A DNA stretch of 64,000 bases, taken from the NCBI RefSeq assembly GCF_018304945.1, contig NZ_JAGQEE010000001.1, positions 124,001 to 188,000 of the forward strand. The letters are read 5' to 3'. Numbering within the stretch: position 1 is the first letter of the stretch; every line of letters begins with the position of its first letter. This DNA is from Collimonas humicola (lineage in GTDB: Bacteria > Pseudomonadota > Gammaproteobacteria > Burkholderiales > Burkholderiaceae_D). Position numbers and translations under genes: made by a program. Below the pieces are notes generated by a model. The model saw nothing but the letters and a program-made list of their open reading frames with translations, was not told where the DNA came from and did no database searches. Below are positions 52,165-61,558 of the stretch, piece after piece.

Positions 52165-53058
52165 TCAGCGCGGCGGCGCGCTGTCCTGGTAGAACATTTC
52201 CCGCATCAGGAACTGCTGCAGTTCATCGGTATCCTTCAGGCGCGCGCTGAGCGTGATCACGCGGCCCAGGCGTTGCGAGCGCCAGGGGATGTCGGTCTGG
52301 GTTTTTTTGCGGATCATGTCGATCATCTTGCTGACGACGGCGGCTTCGATGCTGATTTCGCCGCCGCGCTCGACCGGGATGTATTGCGTGGCGCTGCGGT
52401 TGTTGTCGGTGCTCCAGCCGTGGAACACCAGGTTGGCGCGGAACGGCGTCTTGTCGCGCACCTCGAAGATGCCGCCGTTTTTCGCCTTGTCTATGCCCAT
52501 CCAGCCTCGTTGCGCCTGGATGTTGGCGCGCGCGATATCGTTGGGCGACTGCGGCGCTTCCTCGCTAGGCGAATCTTCGCCCGCCAGGGCGCGCTCCTGC
52601 GCCTGGGTGGCTTCACGCTGCTCGCGCCGCGCCTGGATATGCGCGGAAAAATCTTCCTGCACCGATTGCTCGTACTTTGGAGCGTCCGGCTGCGGCGTGA
52701 CCACGGTGCGCGGCGCTTCCGGCGTGATCGGCATGCGCTCCTGCGCCACTTTCGGGGGCGCGCGGCGCGGCTTGGCCGGCGCCGGCGCGGTCTTGGGCTT
52801 GGCTGGCGGAGCCGGGGTCTTGACCGCCGGCTGCGGCGTGCTGGCGGGCGCCGGCGCCAGGGTGATGCTGACCGCGCCCATGTTGCCTTGCGCCGGCGAC
52901 TGGATTTCGACCGGCAGCTGAGTCAGCAGATACCAGATGCCTACAACGTGGAACAGGATGGAAATCAGCACGCCGACGATCTTGGGGATGCGTTGCTGAT
53001 TGGCGCGCCGTTTGTCTATCCACGACAATTTGCCCGGTTTTACACTCCCTTCCTTCAT
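52165..53058 (-). CDS. TonB-like single-pass protein without recognisable TonB domain
   Basis: 297 residues. Short basic N-terminus, one membrane helix (IVGVLISILFHVVGIWYLL), then a Pro/Ala/Lys-rich spacer of about 70 residues as in TonB, then a charged helical segment (QARREQREATQAQERALAGE). The C-terminal 120 residues have GWMGIDKAKNGG, RANLVFHGWSTDNNR, EISIEAAVVSKMIDMIRKK and QYIPVERGG and do not look like the TonB C-terminal domain. The domain is predicted periplasmic. The start at 53058 is chosen because AAGGCTGAACCG precedes it; the frame is open to 53091. Function unknown. Transcribed downstream of the flavoprotein gene, 101 bp away. Confidence 0.68.
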   Translation of the reverse strand: MKEGSVKPGKLSWIDKRRANQQRIPKIVGVLISILFHVVGIWYLLTQLPVEIQSPAQGNMGAVSITLAPAPASTPQPAVKTPAPPAKPKTAPAPAKPRRAPPKVAQERMPITPEAPRTVVTPQPDAPKYEQSVQEDFSAHIQARREQREATQAQERALAGEDSPSEEAPQSPNDIARANIQAQRGWMGIDKAKNGGIFEVRDKTPFRANLVFHGWSTDNNRSATQYIPVERGGEISIEAAVVSKMIDMIRKKTQTDIPWRSQRLGRVITLSARLKDTDELQQFLMREMFYQDSAPPR

Positions 53059-53159
53059 CGGTTCAGCCTTGTTTGGTCGACTTGCATGCAAGTCTGCTGG
53101 CGGCGCCGTGCGCAGCCGCGTGGTTCATGAGTAAAGTGCCTGTACGTAAATTGCTCATT

Positions 53160-54431
53160 TTACGGTAACCAGTTCAAAACGCCATGGCCGGCGGCCCGGC
53201 CGGAAGCCAGGCAGGCGGTCAGCAGATAGCCGCCGGTGGGGGCTTCCCAGTCAAGCATTTCACCGGCGCAAAACACGCCGGGCAAAGCCTTCAGCATCAG
53301 CTGCCCGTTCAAGCCGTCAAACGCCACGCCGCCGGCGCTGCTGATGGCTTCATCGATAGGGCGCGGCGCCAGCAAGGTCAGCGGCAGCGCCTTGATGGCA
53401 TGCGCCAGCCGCAGCGGATCGATAAAATCCGCAGGCGGCACCAGTTCCCGCAGCAAGCCGGTCTTGACGCCTTTCAGTCCCAGCCGGCTTTGCAGGTGGC
53501 TGGACCAGGAGCGGGCGCCGCGCGGCCGCGCTACTTCATCGATCACTTTTTGCAGCGGCCAGTCCGGCAGCAGGTCGATCCGGATCGTCGTGCCTTCGCT
53601 GCTGTCGGCGATGCGGTCGCGCAATCCGGCCGACAGGGCATAGATCAGGCTGCCCTCGACGCCATCGGCGGTGATGATAAATTCTCCCTGCTTGCGCGCC
53701 GGCGGCTCAATGTCGCCGGCGCCGGTCAGGATGGCTACCGACTTCAGGTGCTGGCCGGCAAAGCGGTCGCGGAAATATTCGCTCCAGCCGACGTCGAAGC
53801 CGCAATTGGATGGCCGTAGCGGCGCCACCGGCACTGCGCGTTGCGTCAGCAGCGGCAGCCATCTGGCGTCGGAGCCGAGCCGCGCCCAGCTGCCGCCGCC
53901 GAGCGCCAGCACTACCGCATCGGCCTTGACGGCGATGTTGCCTTGCGGCGTCTCGAAACTGAGGGCGTCGTGCTGGTCCCAGCCCAGCCAGCGATGGCGC
54001 ATGTGGAACTGTACGCCGGCCTGGCGCAGGCGATGCAGCCAGGCGCGCAGCAGCGGCGCGGCTTTCATGTCGGTCGGGAACACGCGGCCGGAGGAGCCGA
54101 CGAAAGTGGCTATGCCCAGCCCTTGCACCCATGCCCGCAGCGCATCCGGGCCGAATTGGTCGAGCATCGGCGAGATCTGCGCGCGGCGCGTGCCGTAGCG
54201 CGAGAGAAAGGCTTCGTAGGGTTCGGAATGCGTCAGGTTCATGCCGCCTTTGCCGGCCAGCAGGAATTTGCGGCCGACCGACGGCATGGCGTCGTAGACA
54301 TCGACCTGGACACCGTCGGCGGCCAGCACTTCGGCCGCCATCAGTCCGGCAGGGCCGCCGCCGATAATGACGGCATGCCTGGTAGCGCGAGTTGCTGCTG
54401 TTTGTATTTCGGGATTATTCAACGAAGTCAT
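53160..54431 (-). CDS. FAD-dependent oxidoreductase, HI0933/YhiN family
   Basis: 423 residues. N-terminal Rossmann motif AVIIGGGPAGLMAAEVLA and the HI0933 signature region VGRKFLLAGKGGMNLTHSEP. Later AVVLALGGGSWARLGSDA, and a C-terminal FAD contact FCAGEMLDWEAPTGGYLLTACLASG. This family (TIGR03862-type) binds FAD; the reaction is not established. The start at 54431 has GGCTATAGATGACTTCGTT-type weak ribosome binding site. It precedes the TonB-like gene on the same strand. Confidence 0.88.
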   Translation of the reverse strand: MTSLNNPEIQTAATRATRHAVIIGGGPAGLMAAEVLAADGVQVDVYDAMPSVGRKFLLAGKGGMNLTHSEPYEAFLSRYGTRRAQISPMLDQFGPDALRAWVQGLGIATFVGSSGRVFPTDMKAAPLLRAWLHRLRQAGVQFHMRHRWLGWDQHDALSFETPQGNIAVKADAVVLALGGGSWARLGSDARWLPLLTQRAVPVAPLRPSNCGFDVGWSEYFRDRFAGQHLKSVAILTGAGDIEPPARKQGEFIITADGVEGSLIYALSAGLRDRIADSSEGTTIRIDLLPDWPLQKVIDEVARPRGARSWSSHLQSRLGLKGVKTGLLRELVPPADFIDPLRLAHAIKALPLTLLAPRPIDEAISSAGGVAFDGLNGQLMLKALPGVFCAGEMLDWEAPTGGYLLTACLASGRAAGHGVLNWLP

Positions 54432-54790
54432 CTATAGCCGGGAAACTGTCGGACGCAAAGCCGGTCCGGCAGGGTTTGCAACTTTACCATATGGAGCGCC
54501 TGGTTTAGGCATGGCGCAAGCGCGGGATGCAGCGCGAAGACGGGATTTCCGCGCAGGATTCACAGGGGGCTTTGTCTGCGGAAAACCCGGAAAACACCAA
54601 AAAAAGCATCGGCAGCCGTCGATCTCCGTCCTTTTTCGCGGATTTCGTGTTTTCCGTAGACATATTTTTTCAGAACGATAACAAATCACGGCAAAAAAAA
54701 GAGGCCCGTTTGCACGAGCCTCCTTTACAGAGAGTTACATTTTTCTTGCCAGATAAACGCTGGGAAACAATAGCGAATATCGCCCCGGGC
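54432..54790. other. Intergenic region between flavoprotein and ilvD
   Basis: About 360 bp. It holds the ilvD terminator (54693-54722) and AT-rich stretches at 54640-54700. Two short frames on the two strands around 54430-54690 have no ribosome binding site or family resemblance, so I see no gene. Confidence 0.55.
54693..54722 (-). terminator. Rho-independent terminator of ilvD
   Basis: On the minus strand GAGGCTCGT, loop GCAA-type four bases, ACGGGCCTC, then eight T. The stem includes one G-T pair. It ends about 70 bp past the ilvD stop. Confidence 0.85.
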
Positions 54791-56665
54791 TTAACGCTTC
54801 AGCTGGCTGATATCGCGCACCGCGCCGCGGTCGGCCGAGGTTGCCATGGCGGCATAGGCTTGCAATGCCTGCGATACATAACGCTGGCGGTTGACCGGCT
54901 TCCAGGCATCCTTGCCCTTGGCGTCCATCGCCGCGCGCCGCTGCGCCAGTTCGCTGTCGCTGATTTTCAGGTGCATGCGGCGTTCCGGAATGTCGATCTC
55001 GATGATGTCGCCTTCTTCCACCAGGCCGATGGCGCCGCCTTCGGCCGCTTCCGGCGAGGCATGGCCGATCACCAGGCCGGACGAGCCGCCGGAGAAGCGG
55101 CCGTCGGTGAACAGCGCGCAGGATTTGCCCAGGCCCTTGGATTTGATGTACGAAGTCGGATATAGCATTTCCTGCATGCCAGGGCCGCCTTTCGGTCCTT
55201 CGTAGCGGATGATGACGACGTCGCCGGCATGGACCGTATCGCCGAGAATCGCTTCCACCGCATCGTCCTGGCTTTCAAAGACGCGCGCGCGGCCGCTGAA
55301 CTTGAGGATGCTTTCATCGACGCCGGCGGTTTTGACGATGCAGCCGTTTTCCGCCAGGTTGCCGTACAAGACCGCCAGCCCGCCGTCTTGCGAATAAGCG
55401 TGCGCCTTGTTGCGGATGCAACCGTTGTCGCGGTCGGTGTCGAGGCTGGTGAAACGCTTCTCCTGCGAAAACGCGACCTGGGTCGGCACGCCGCCCGGCG
55501 CCGCGCTGAACAGCTTGTGCACGGCGGGGTCCTGGGTTTGCGTGATGTCGTTGTTGGCGATGGCGTCGCCCAGTGTTTTGCTATGAATCGTCGGGCGGCT
55601 GGTATCGAGCAAGCCGGCGCGCGCCAGTTCACCGAGGATGCTGACGATGCCGCCGGCGCGGTGCACGTCTTCGATATGGTATTTGTCAGTCATCGGCGCC
55701 ACCTTGCACAGGCAGGGCACATGGCGCGAGATGCGATCGATGTCGGCCATCTTGAAATCGACTTCGGCCTCCTGCGCCGCCGCCAGCAAGTGCAGCACAG
55801 TGTTGGTCGAGCCGCCCATGGCGACGTCCAGCGTCATGGCGTTTTCAAACGAGGCCTTGGTGGCGATGGAGCGCGGCAGCACCGAGTAGTCGTCTTGCTC
55901 GTAATGGCGTTTGGCCAGTTCGACGATCAGGCGGCCGGCGCGCAGGAACAGTTCCTTGCGGTCGGCGTGGGTGGCGAGGATGGTGCCGTTGCCGGGCAGC
56001 GCCAGGCCCAGCGCTTCGGTCAGGCAGTTCATCGAGTTGGCGGTAAACATGCCGGAACAGGAACCGCAGGTCGGGCAGGCCGAGCGTTCGATTTCAGCGA
56101 TATCGGCGTCGCTGACGGAGGCGTCGCCCGCCTTGATCATGGCGTCCACAAGGTCGATCTTGAAAATCTTCTGGTCGATGACGGCCACGCCCGGCAGCTT
56201 TTCCACCACCTTGCCGGCTTCCATCGGGCCGCCGGAAACGAATACTACCGGGATGTTCAGGCGCATCGCAGCCATCAGCATGCCGGGGGTGATCTTGTCG
56301 CAATTGGAGATGCACACCATGGCATCGGCGCAGTGGGCATTGACCATGTACTCGACCGAATCGGCGATCAATTCGCGCGACGGCAGCGAATACAGCATGC
56401 CGCCATGGCCCATGGCGATGCCGTCGTCGACTGCAATCGTATTGAATTCCTTGGCGACGCCGCCGGCCGCTTCGATCTCGCGCGCGACCATCTGGCCCAG
56501 GTCCTTCAGGTGGACGTGGCCGGGGACGAACTGGGTGAAGGAGTTGACCACCGCAATGATCGGCTTGTCGAAATCGCCGTCTTTCATGCCTGTGGCGCGC
56601 CACAGGGCGCGGGCGCCGGCCATGTTGCGGCCATGGGTGGTGGTGCGGGAACGATATTGCGGCAT
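54791..56665 (-). CDS. ilvD: Dihydroxy-acid dehydratase
   Basis: 624 residues (E. coli 616). Removes water from dihydroxy acids in valine, leucine and isoleucine synthesis and carries an iron-sulfur cluster. Cysteine motifs [12 protein letters not shown] (about residues 121-132) and [18 protein letters not shown] are present. The first motif [15 protein letters not shown] has no cysteine, as in E. coli IlvD, so it is of the E. coli (4Fe-4S, oxygen-sensitive) group. GGAGAAGCAAATC precedes the ATG. Single-gene transcript ending at the terminator above. Confidence 0.95.
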   Translation of the reverse strand: MPQYRSRTTTHGRNMAGARALWRATGMKDGDFDKPIIAVVNSFTQFVPGHVHLKDLGQMVAREIEAAGGVAKEFNTIAVDDGIAMGHGGMLYSLPSRELIADSVEYMVNAHCADAMVCISNCDKITPGMLMAAMRLNIPVVFVSGGPMEAGKVVEKLPGVAVIDQKIFKIDLVDAMIKAGDASVSDADIAEIERSACPTCGSCSGMFTANSMNCLTEALGLALPGNGTILATHADRKELFLRAGRLIVELAKRHYEQDDYSVLPRSIATKASFENAMTLDVAMGGSTNTVLHLLAAAQEAEVDFKMADIDRISRHVPCLCKVAPMTDKYHIEDVHRAGGIVSILGELARAGLLDTSRPTIHSKTLGDAIANNDITQTQDPAVHKLFSAAPGGVPTQVAFSQEKRFTSLDTDRDNGCIRNKAHAYSQDGGLAVLYGNLAENGCIVKTAGVDESILKFSGRARVFESQDDAVEAILGDTVHAGDVVIIRYEGPKGGPGMQEMLYPTSYIKSKGLGKSCALFTDGRFSGGSSGLVIGHASPEAAEGGAIGLVEEGDIIEIDIPERRMHLKISDSELAQRRAAMDAKGKDAWKPVNRQRYVSQALQAYAAMATSADRGAVRDISQLKR

Positions 56666-56969
56666 GATTTGCTTCTCCGGGAAAGTGGCTTCAGGGCTGA
56701 CGATAGAGTGCCTTGCCCATAAGGCTGTGTCAAATATATGATTTATGCTCTATTAATATGATCTGGATATATATCGAGGCGGAGGCATTTGTCGATTATT
56801 TACTATCCAATGATGTTATCTTGTTTTTAATTTTCTAATAATTGAATAAATAATAGAAAATTATTCCAATAATTTCTATTTTTGAGCAATTCGTTGCAAT
56901 AATTTTCCACGCTCACAATCCTACAATAGACACAGGTAATCCCGCCGTACAGTTTTTTTTGGAGTCCCT
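56666..56969. other. AT-rich divergent promoter region of ilvD and metC
   Basis: 304 bp between the two start codons, AT-rich from 56730 to 56920, with poly-A/T tracts (TATGATTTATGCTC, TTAATTTTCTAATAATTG). It should hold both promoters. I cannot pick a reliable operator. Confidence 0.5.
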
Positions 56970-58169
56970 ATGTCTACCGATCATTCTTCCAGTTCTCCCG
57001 CCACGCATGTCGATACCCAGCTGGTCCATTGCGGCCGCGAGCCTGCGCGCTTTGCGGGGATGGTGAACACGCCGGTGTTCCGCGGCTCGACCATCATCGC
57101 CAACAACCTGGAAGACTGGGAAGCCAGCCGCCAGATCGACAATCCGATGTCCAACTACGGCCGCTTCGGCACCCCGACCACGCGCTCCTTCGAGCAGGCG
57201 ATCGTGACGCTGGAAGGCGGCCATAACTGCCTGGTGTTCCCGTCCGGCCTGTCGGCCTGCACCCATAGCATCTTGGCTTTCGTCAAAAGCGGTGACCACA
57301 TCCTGATCACCGACAGCGTGTACGGCCCGACCCGCACCTTCGCCGACCGCGTGCTGCGCCGCATGGGCGTCGAGGTGGAATATTTCGATCCGCTGATCGG
57401 CGGCGACATCGGGCAGCTGATGCGGCCGAACACCAGCGTGGTGTTTGTCGAATCGCCCGGTTCCTGGACTTTCGAGGTGCAAGATATTCCTGCTATCGCG
57501 GAAGAGGCGCATAAAGCCGGGGCCTACGTCCTGCTCGACAATACCTGGGCCACGCCCTTGTTCTTCAAGCCCTTCGAGCATGGCGTCGACGTTTCCATCC
57601 ACGCCGCCACCAAGTACATCGTCGGCCATTCCGACGCCTTGCTGGGCGTGGCCAGCGCCAATGAGCGCGCCTGGAACATCCTCAAGAACGGCGCCCACGA
57701 TTTCGGCCAGACCGCCGGCCCCGACGATATCTACCTGGCCTTGCGCGGCATGCGCAGCATGGCGGTGCGGTTGCGCCAGCACTCGGAGAGCGGCATCCAG
57801 CTGGCCGAATACCTGCAGAGCCAGCCGCTGGTGGAGCGGGTGCTGCATCCGGCCTTGCCGTCCGATCCGGGCCACAAGCTGTGGCAGCGCGATTTCCTTG
57901 GCGCCAGCGGTTTGTTTACGATTGCGCTGAAGGAGGTCGGCCGTCCGGCGCTGTCCAAATTCTTCGACGGCTTGCAATTGTTCGGCATCGGCTTGTCCTG
58001 GGGCGGCTTTGAAAGCCTGGCTTTGCCGCTGGACAAACCGCCGACCCGGGTAGCATCGAAGATCACTTATCCGAATCCGCTGGTGAGGATTCATGTCGGG
58101 CTGGAAAATATCGACGACCTGATCGCCGATATGGGCTCGGCGTTCCAGCGCATGGAACAGGCGCTGTAG
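56970..58169 (+). CDS. metC: Cystathionine beta-lyase
   Basis: 399 residues, trans-sulfuration enzyme family (fold type I PLP enzymes). The PLP lysine lies in HAATKYIVGHSD, the aromatic and phosphate contacts in YGRFGTPTTRSFE and FPSGLSACTHSILAF. It splits cystathionine into homocysteine, pyruvate and ammonia for methionine synthesis. The C-terminal SWGGFESLALPL is typical of this group. GGAGTCCCT precedes the ATG. The stop is 2 bp from the stop of the Lrp-type regulator gene on the other strand. Confidence 0.9.
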   Translation: MSTDHSSSSPATHVDTQLVHCGREPARFAGMVNTPVFRGSTIIANNLEDWEASRQIDNPMSNYGRFGTPTTRSFEQAIVTLEGGHNCLVFPSGLSACTHSILAFVKSGDHILITDSVYGPTRTFADRVLRRMGVEVEYFDPLIGGDIGQLMRPNTSVVFVESPGSWTFEVQDIPAIAEEAHKAGAYVLLDNTWATPLFFKPFEHGVDVSIHAATKYIVGHSDALLGVASANERAWNILKNGAHDFGQTAGPDDIYLALRGMRSMAVRLRQHSESGIQLAEYLQSQPLVERVLHPALPSDPGHKLWQRDFLGASGLFTIALKEVGRPALSKFFDGLQLFGIGLSWGGFESLALPLDKPPTRVASKITYPNPLVRIHVGLENIDDLIADMGSAFQRMEQAL

Positions 58170-58171
58170 GG

Positions 58172-58639
58172 TCAATCCAGTCCGGCATAGTCAAGCGGCA
58201 GCGCCGTGGTGTGCTTGATCTGCTCCATGGCGAAGCTGGCGTTGACGTCGAACAGGGCGTTCGACTGCGTCAGCTTCTGGTACACCGCATCGTAGGCTGC
58301 GATGTTCGGCACCACTACCCGCAGCAGATAATCGATATTGCCGCTCATGCGGTAGAACTCGACCACTTCGGGAATCAGTTTGACGGTATTGCTGAATTGC
58401 GCATACCAGCCGGCGTTGTGCTGACTGGTCTTGATCGAGACGAATACCGTCACGCCGACATTGAGCTTGTCGGCGTCCAGCAGCGCCACGCGGCGCAATA
58501 TCACGCCGTCTTCTTCCAGCTTCTGGATGCGGCGCCAGCATGGCGTCGACGACAGATTGACCTTCTCGGCGATTTCCGCCACCGGCGTGCTGGCGTCTTC
58601 CTGCAGGATGGCGAGAATCTGTTTATCTATTTTATCCAT
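58172..58639 (-). CDS. Lrp/AsnC-family transcriptional regulator
   Basis: 155 residues. HTH at the N-terminus (ILAILQEDASTPVAEIAEKV, SSTPCWRRIQKLEEDGVI) and an RAM/AsnC ligand-binding domain (VFVSIKT, PEVVEFYRMSGNIDYLLRVVV). Members respond to amino acids. The start at 58639 (MDKIDKQ) is family-like. It is convergent with metC and divergent from the GDSL autotransporter gene, so its target is not shown by position; an amino-acid-linked role near metC is reasonable inference. Confidence 0.9.
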   Translation of the reverse strand: MDKIDKQILAILQEDASTPVAEIAEKVNLSSTPCWRRIQKLEEDGVILRRVALLDADKLNVGVTVFVSIKTSQHNAGWYAQFSNTVKLIPEVVEFYRMSGNIDYLLRVVVPNIAAYDAVYQKLTQSNALFDVNASFAMEQIKHTTALPLDYAGLD

Positions 58640-58828
58640 GGTCGGCTTGAGTAAGGAGAAGGGCTGGCCGCTGCCGCTGTCGCAGCTGCGCGCCGGCAGC
58701 AACGAGTGTAGCGCCAGTCGCGCCGCCGGTGTGATTTTCGAGTGTTTTGCCTATGTACTTGATTGACTTTGCCGGCCGGGTGGCCGATATTAAGGGCGCA
58801 AATCTATAAATACAAGAAGGAGACATAA

Positions 58829-60760
58829 TTGCGTATATCTTTACCCAAATCATTCCGCCTGAGCCCGATGTCGCGGGCGCTGACCCTGGCAAGCCGCACC
58901 GCTGCACTGATCGGCGCCGGCTTAATTTTCAGCGCGCCGGCCAGCGCGGCGAATTTTTCCCAGATGGTGTTCTTCGGCGATTCGCTGACCGACAGCGGTT
59001 ATTTTACCGGCGTCGGCCAGCAGCGTTCGTTCACCACCAATCCCGATCCGGTCTGGGCGCTGCTGCTGGCGCACAAATACGGCAACGCCGCCAATCCTGC
59101 CGCGATCCTGACGCCGAGCGGGGTGCAGGCGGCCGGCGGCACCGACTATGCGGTCGGCGGCGCCCGCGTCACCGCGCAGAACGGCTGGCCCGATGCGGCG
59201 ACAGCGCCTCTGGTGCCGACCGTCACCAGCCAGGTCAACGGCTACCTCGCGGCCAATCCGCGGCTCGACGGCAAGGGTTTGTATGCGGTATGGGCCGGCG
59301 CCAACGATGTTTTCGGCTACACCAGCAGCAACGCCGGCGCTCTGCTTAATCCGGCGACGCAAGCCGCCACCGCCGCCCAGGTGATCCAGCTGGTGACCGG
59401 CGAGGCCACCAACGTGGTGGGATTGGTGCGGCAGTTGCAGCAGGCCGGCGCCGGCACCGTGATCGTGGTCAACCTGCCGGATGTCGGCAAGACGCCGGAA
59501 GGTTCGGCGATTCCGGCGCTGGCCACTTTGTGGACGGCTTCCTCCAGCAGCTTCAACACTGCGCTGAACAACGGTTTGGGCGGACTGGGCGGCAATATCG
59601 TGGCGATCAACGCCTTCGGCTTGCTGCGCGAAGTGATCGCCAATCCGGGCCTGTACGGTTTCACCAACGTCACCACGCCGGCTTGCACCACCTCGTCTTC
59701 GGGCAACTGCACGACGTCGACCCTGGTCGCTCCGGGCGCTAATCTCACCTATCTGTTTGCCGACGGCGTCCATCCGACCGGCGCCGGCCATGCCGTCCTG
59801 GCGCAATACATTGAATCGGTATTGCAGGCGCCAGGCCAGATCGGCCTGCTGGCGGAAGCGCCGCTGGCCAGCGCCCAGAGCTTTACCCGCGCCATCGATG
59901 ACCGCCTGCGCCTGACGCCGCGCGCCGGCCAGGTCGAAGCCTATGCAGCCTACGACAATACCCATCAAAGCCTGGACCACAATGGCAACAACCCGGGCCT
60001 GGACGGTTCGGCCAACAGCCTGACGGTAGGCGCCGACTATGCGGTCAACCAGAATGTGACGGTCGGCGGCGCTTTCGGCTTTGCCCATAACCGGGCGAAT
60101 TTCGGCAATGACACCGGCGGCTTCAAGCTGGACCAGGCCATGCTGTCGGCGTACACCCAGTACCGCGACGGCGCCTGGGCGCTCAACGCCATCGGCATGG
60201 TCGGCTCGCTGCAGTACAAGGACGTTACCCGCAACATCGTGCTGGGCGCCGCTACCCGCAATGAAAGCGGCAACGCCAATGGCCATCAGTTCCTGTTCCG
60301 TCTCGGCGGCCAGTACGACTTCGACCTCGGCGCGGCAACGCTCAGCCCGGTCGCCAGCCTGACCTGGCAACAAGTCAATGTCGGCGGCTATGCGGAAAAC
60401 GGCAACGACAGCAGCGCCATGAACTTCAACTCGCAGCGGCGCAATTCGCTGGTTTCCAGCCTGGGCGCGCAAGTCACCAGCAAGCTGACGCTGGGCAGCT
60501 ATGCGGTGCAGCCGTTTGCCAAGCTGGCCTGGGAAAAAGAGTTTGAAGACAGCGAGCGCGATGTCCGCGCCAACCTGGTCGGCATGGCCGGCAGCTTCGG
60601 CTTGCCTGCGTACCAGGGGCCAAGCAACAGCGCCAGGCTGGAACTCGGCGCCAGCGTTGCTCTGGCGAAGGATTTCACTGCCTATGCCAGCTATAACGGC
60701 CAGTTCGCGGGCGGCAACAAGACCAATTCGTTCCAGCTGGGTTTGAAAAAAGCGTTTTAA
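58829..60760 (+). CDS. GDSL-type autotransporter lipase/esterase (EstA-like)
   Basis: 643 residues. Signal peptide ends near SAPASAANF. SGNH/GDSL passenger: block I FFGDSLTDSG with S52, block III GANDVF, block V DGVHPTGAGH with D312 and H315. The last 270 residues form an autotransporter beta-barrel ending SFQLGLKKAF, whose final aromatic is the outer-membrane insertion signal. It displays an esterase on the cell surface, as P. aeruginosa EstA. The start is TTG at 58829 with AAGGAGACATAA in front. Single gene followed by a strong terminator. Confidence 0.92.
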   Translation: MRISLPKSFRLSPMSRALTLASRTAALIGAGLIFSAPASAANFSQMVFFGDSLTDSGYFTGVGQQRSFTTNPDPVWALLLAHKYGNAANPAAILTPSGVQAAGGTDYAVGGARVTAQNGWPDAATAPLVPTVTSQVNGYLAANPRLDGKGLYAVWAGANDVFGYTSSNAGALLNPATQAATAAQVIQLVTGEATNVVGLVRQLQQAGAGTVIVVNLPDVGKTPEGSAIPALATLWTASSSSFNTALNNGLGGLGGNIVAINAFGLLREVIANPGLYGFTNVTTPACTTSSSGNCTTSTLVAPGANLTYLFADGVHPTGAGHAVLAQYIESVLQAPGQIGLLAEAPLASAQSFTRAIDDRLRLTPRAGQVEAYAAYDNTHQSLDHNGNNPGLDGSANSLTVGADYAVNQNVTVGGAFGFAHNRANFGNDTGGFKLDQAMLSAYTQYRDGAWALNAIGMVGSLQYKDVTRNIVLGAATRNESGNANGHQFLFRLGGQYDFDLGAATLSPVASLTWQQVNVGGYAENGNDSSAMNFNSQRRNSLVSSLGAQVTSKLTLGSYAVQPFAKLAWEKEFEDSERDVRANLVGMAGSFGLPAYQGPSNSARLELGASVALAKDFTAYASYNGQFAGGNKTNSFQLGLKKAF

Positions 60761-60802
60761 ATCCAGGAGGGCGCAAAGGCGTCCGTACACTGCGGCCGGA
60801 TT

Positions 60803-60840
60803 AAAAAAGCCGCCGGTGCAACATGCACCGGCGGCTTTTT
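60803..60840. terminator. Bidirectional Rho-independent terminator
   Basis: AAAAAA, then GCCGCCGGTGCA, a three-base loop, the complementary TGCACCGGCGGC and TTTTT. Serves the autotransporter gene and the DUF2242 lipoprotein gene on the opposite strand. Confidence 0.92.
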
Positions 60841-60857
60841 CAATTGCAGCGGATTCA

Positions 60858-61463
60858 TTATTCTTCGGTTTTTGCCGCCGGCTTGGTCGGCAATGCCGGC
60901 TTGTCGTCGAAATCCGCCACCGGCAAGCCGCTGTCGAGGCCGAGGTAGTGTTCGATCAGGCCGAAGAAGCGGTCGTAGAACAGGCCGGCGGGAATCGTCT
61001 CGCTGGCGACCTTGACCAGCGAGTCGGAGGTGCTGCCGATCGGCAGCGACACTGAACCCAATACGCTCAGGCCGACGCTGGCGGAATTGTTGGTTTTCTT
61101 CAGTGCGTAGCGGTCCTGGGTGGCGCTGACGAACAAGGTGCTGCTTTTGTCGTCCTTGCCGTTGGGCGCGCACACCACATGGAATTCGATTTCGACATGC
61201 GTGTCCGGATCGGGCTGGAAGTGCTTGTGGCCGTCCACCAGCGCGGCCTTGGCCTGCTTGATGATATAGCCCTGGCTCAGCAAGGTGCGGCGCGCGGCTT
61301 CGCAGGTGGCCGAGCTGGAGGTGGCGAAATCGTGGGAAAAGGTGCTGGTGTCGCTGAATTCCTCGCCCTGGTAGACGTTAGGCTTGGTGGTCGAGCAGCC
61401 GGCGATCGTGCCGGCCAGCAGGGCCAGCAGCAGGGCAGGCGAAAAGCGGAACATCCTGGACAT
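60858..61463 (-). CDS. Lipoprotein of DUF2242 type
   Basis: 201 residues. Lipoprotein signal peptide with lipobox IAGC (C23). The mature part has SATCEAARRTLLSQGYIIKQ, HVEIEFHVVCAPNG, a conserved SATQDRYALKKTNNSASVGLS region and VASETIPAGLFYDRFFGLIE, matching DUF2242 proteins. Function not known. AAGGAGTTTTCGTTC before the ATG at 61463 is a strong ribosome binding site. Located between the shared terminator and the metal-dependent hydrolase gene, transcribed the same way as the latter. Confidence 0.82.
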   Translation of the reverse strand: MSRMFRFSPALLLALLAGTIAGCSTTKPNVYQGEEFSDTSTFSHDFATSSSATCEAARRTLLSQGYIIKQAKAALVDGHKHFQPDPDTHVEIEFHVVCAPNGKDDKSSTLFVSATQDRYALKKTNNSASVGLSVLGSVSLPIGSTSDSLVKVASETIPAGLFYDRFFGLIEHYLGLDSGLPVADFDDKPALPTKPAAKTEE

Positions 61464-61558
61464 GAACGAAAACTCCTTGAATCGGCGAAATGAATGCGGC
61501 GGATCGCATTTTAGTCTATCCGACAGAAGCAGCGGAGTTTCGTTGCATGAGAGCTTGC

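Noticed and set aside
58922-60790. Open frame of 622 codons on the minus strand
   Set aside because: Shadow of the GDSL autotransporter gene; no ribosome binding site and no recognisable domain.
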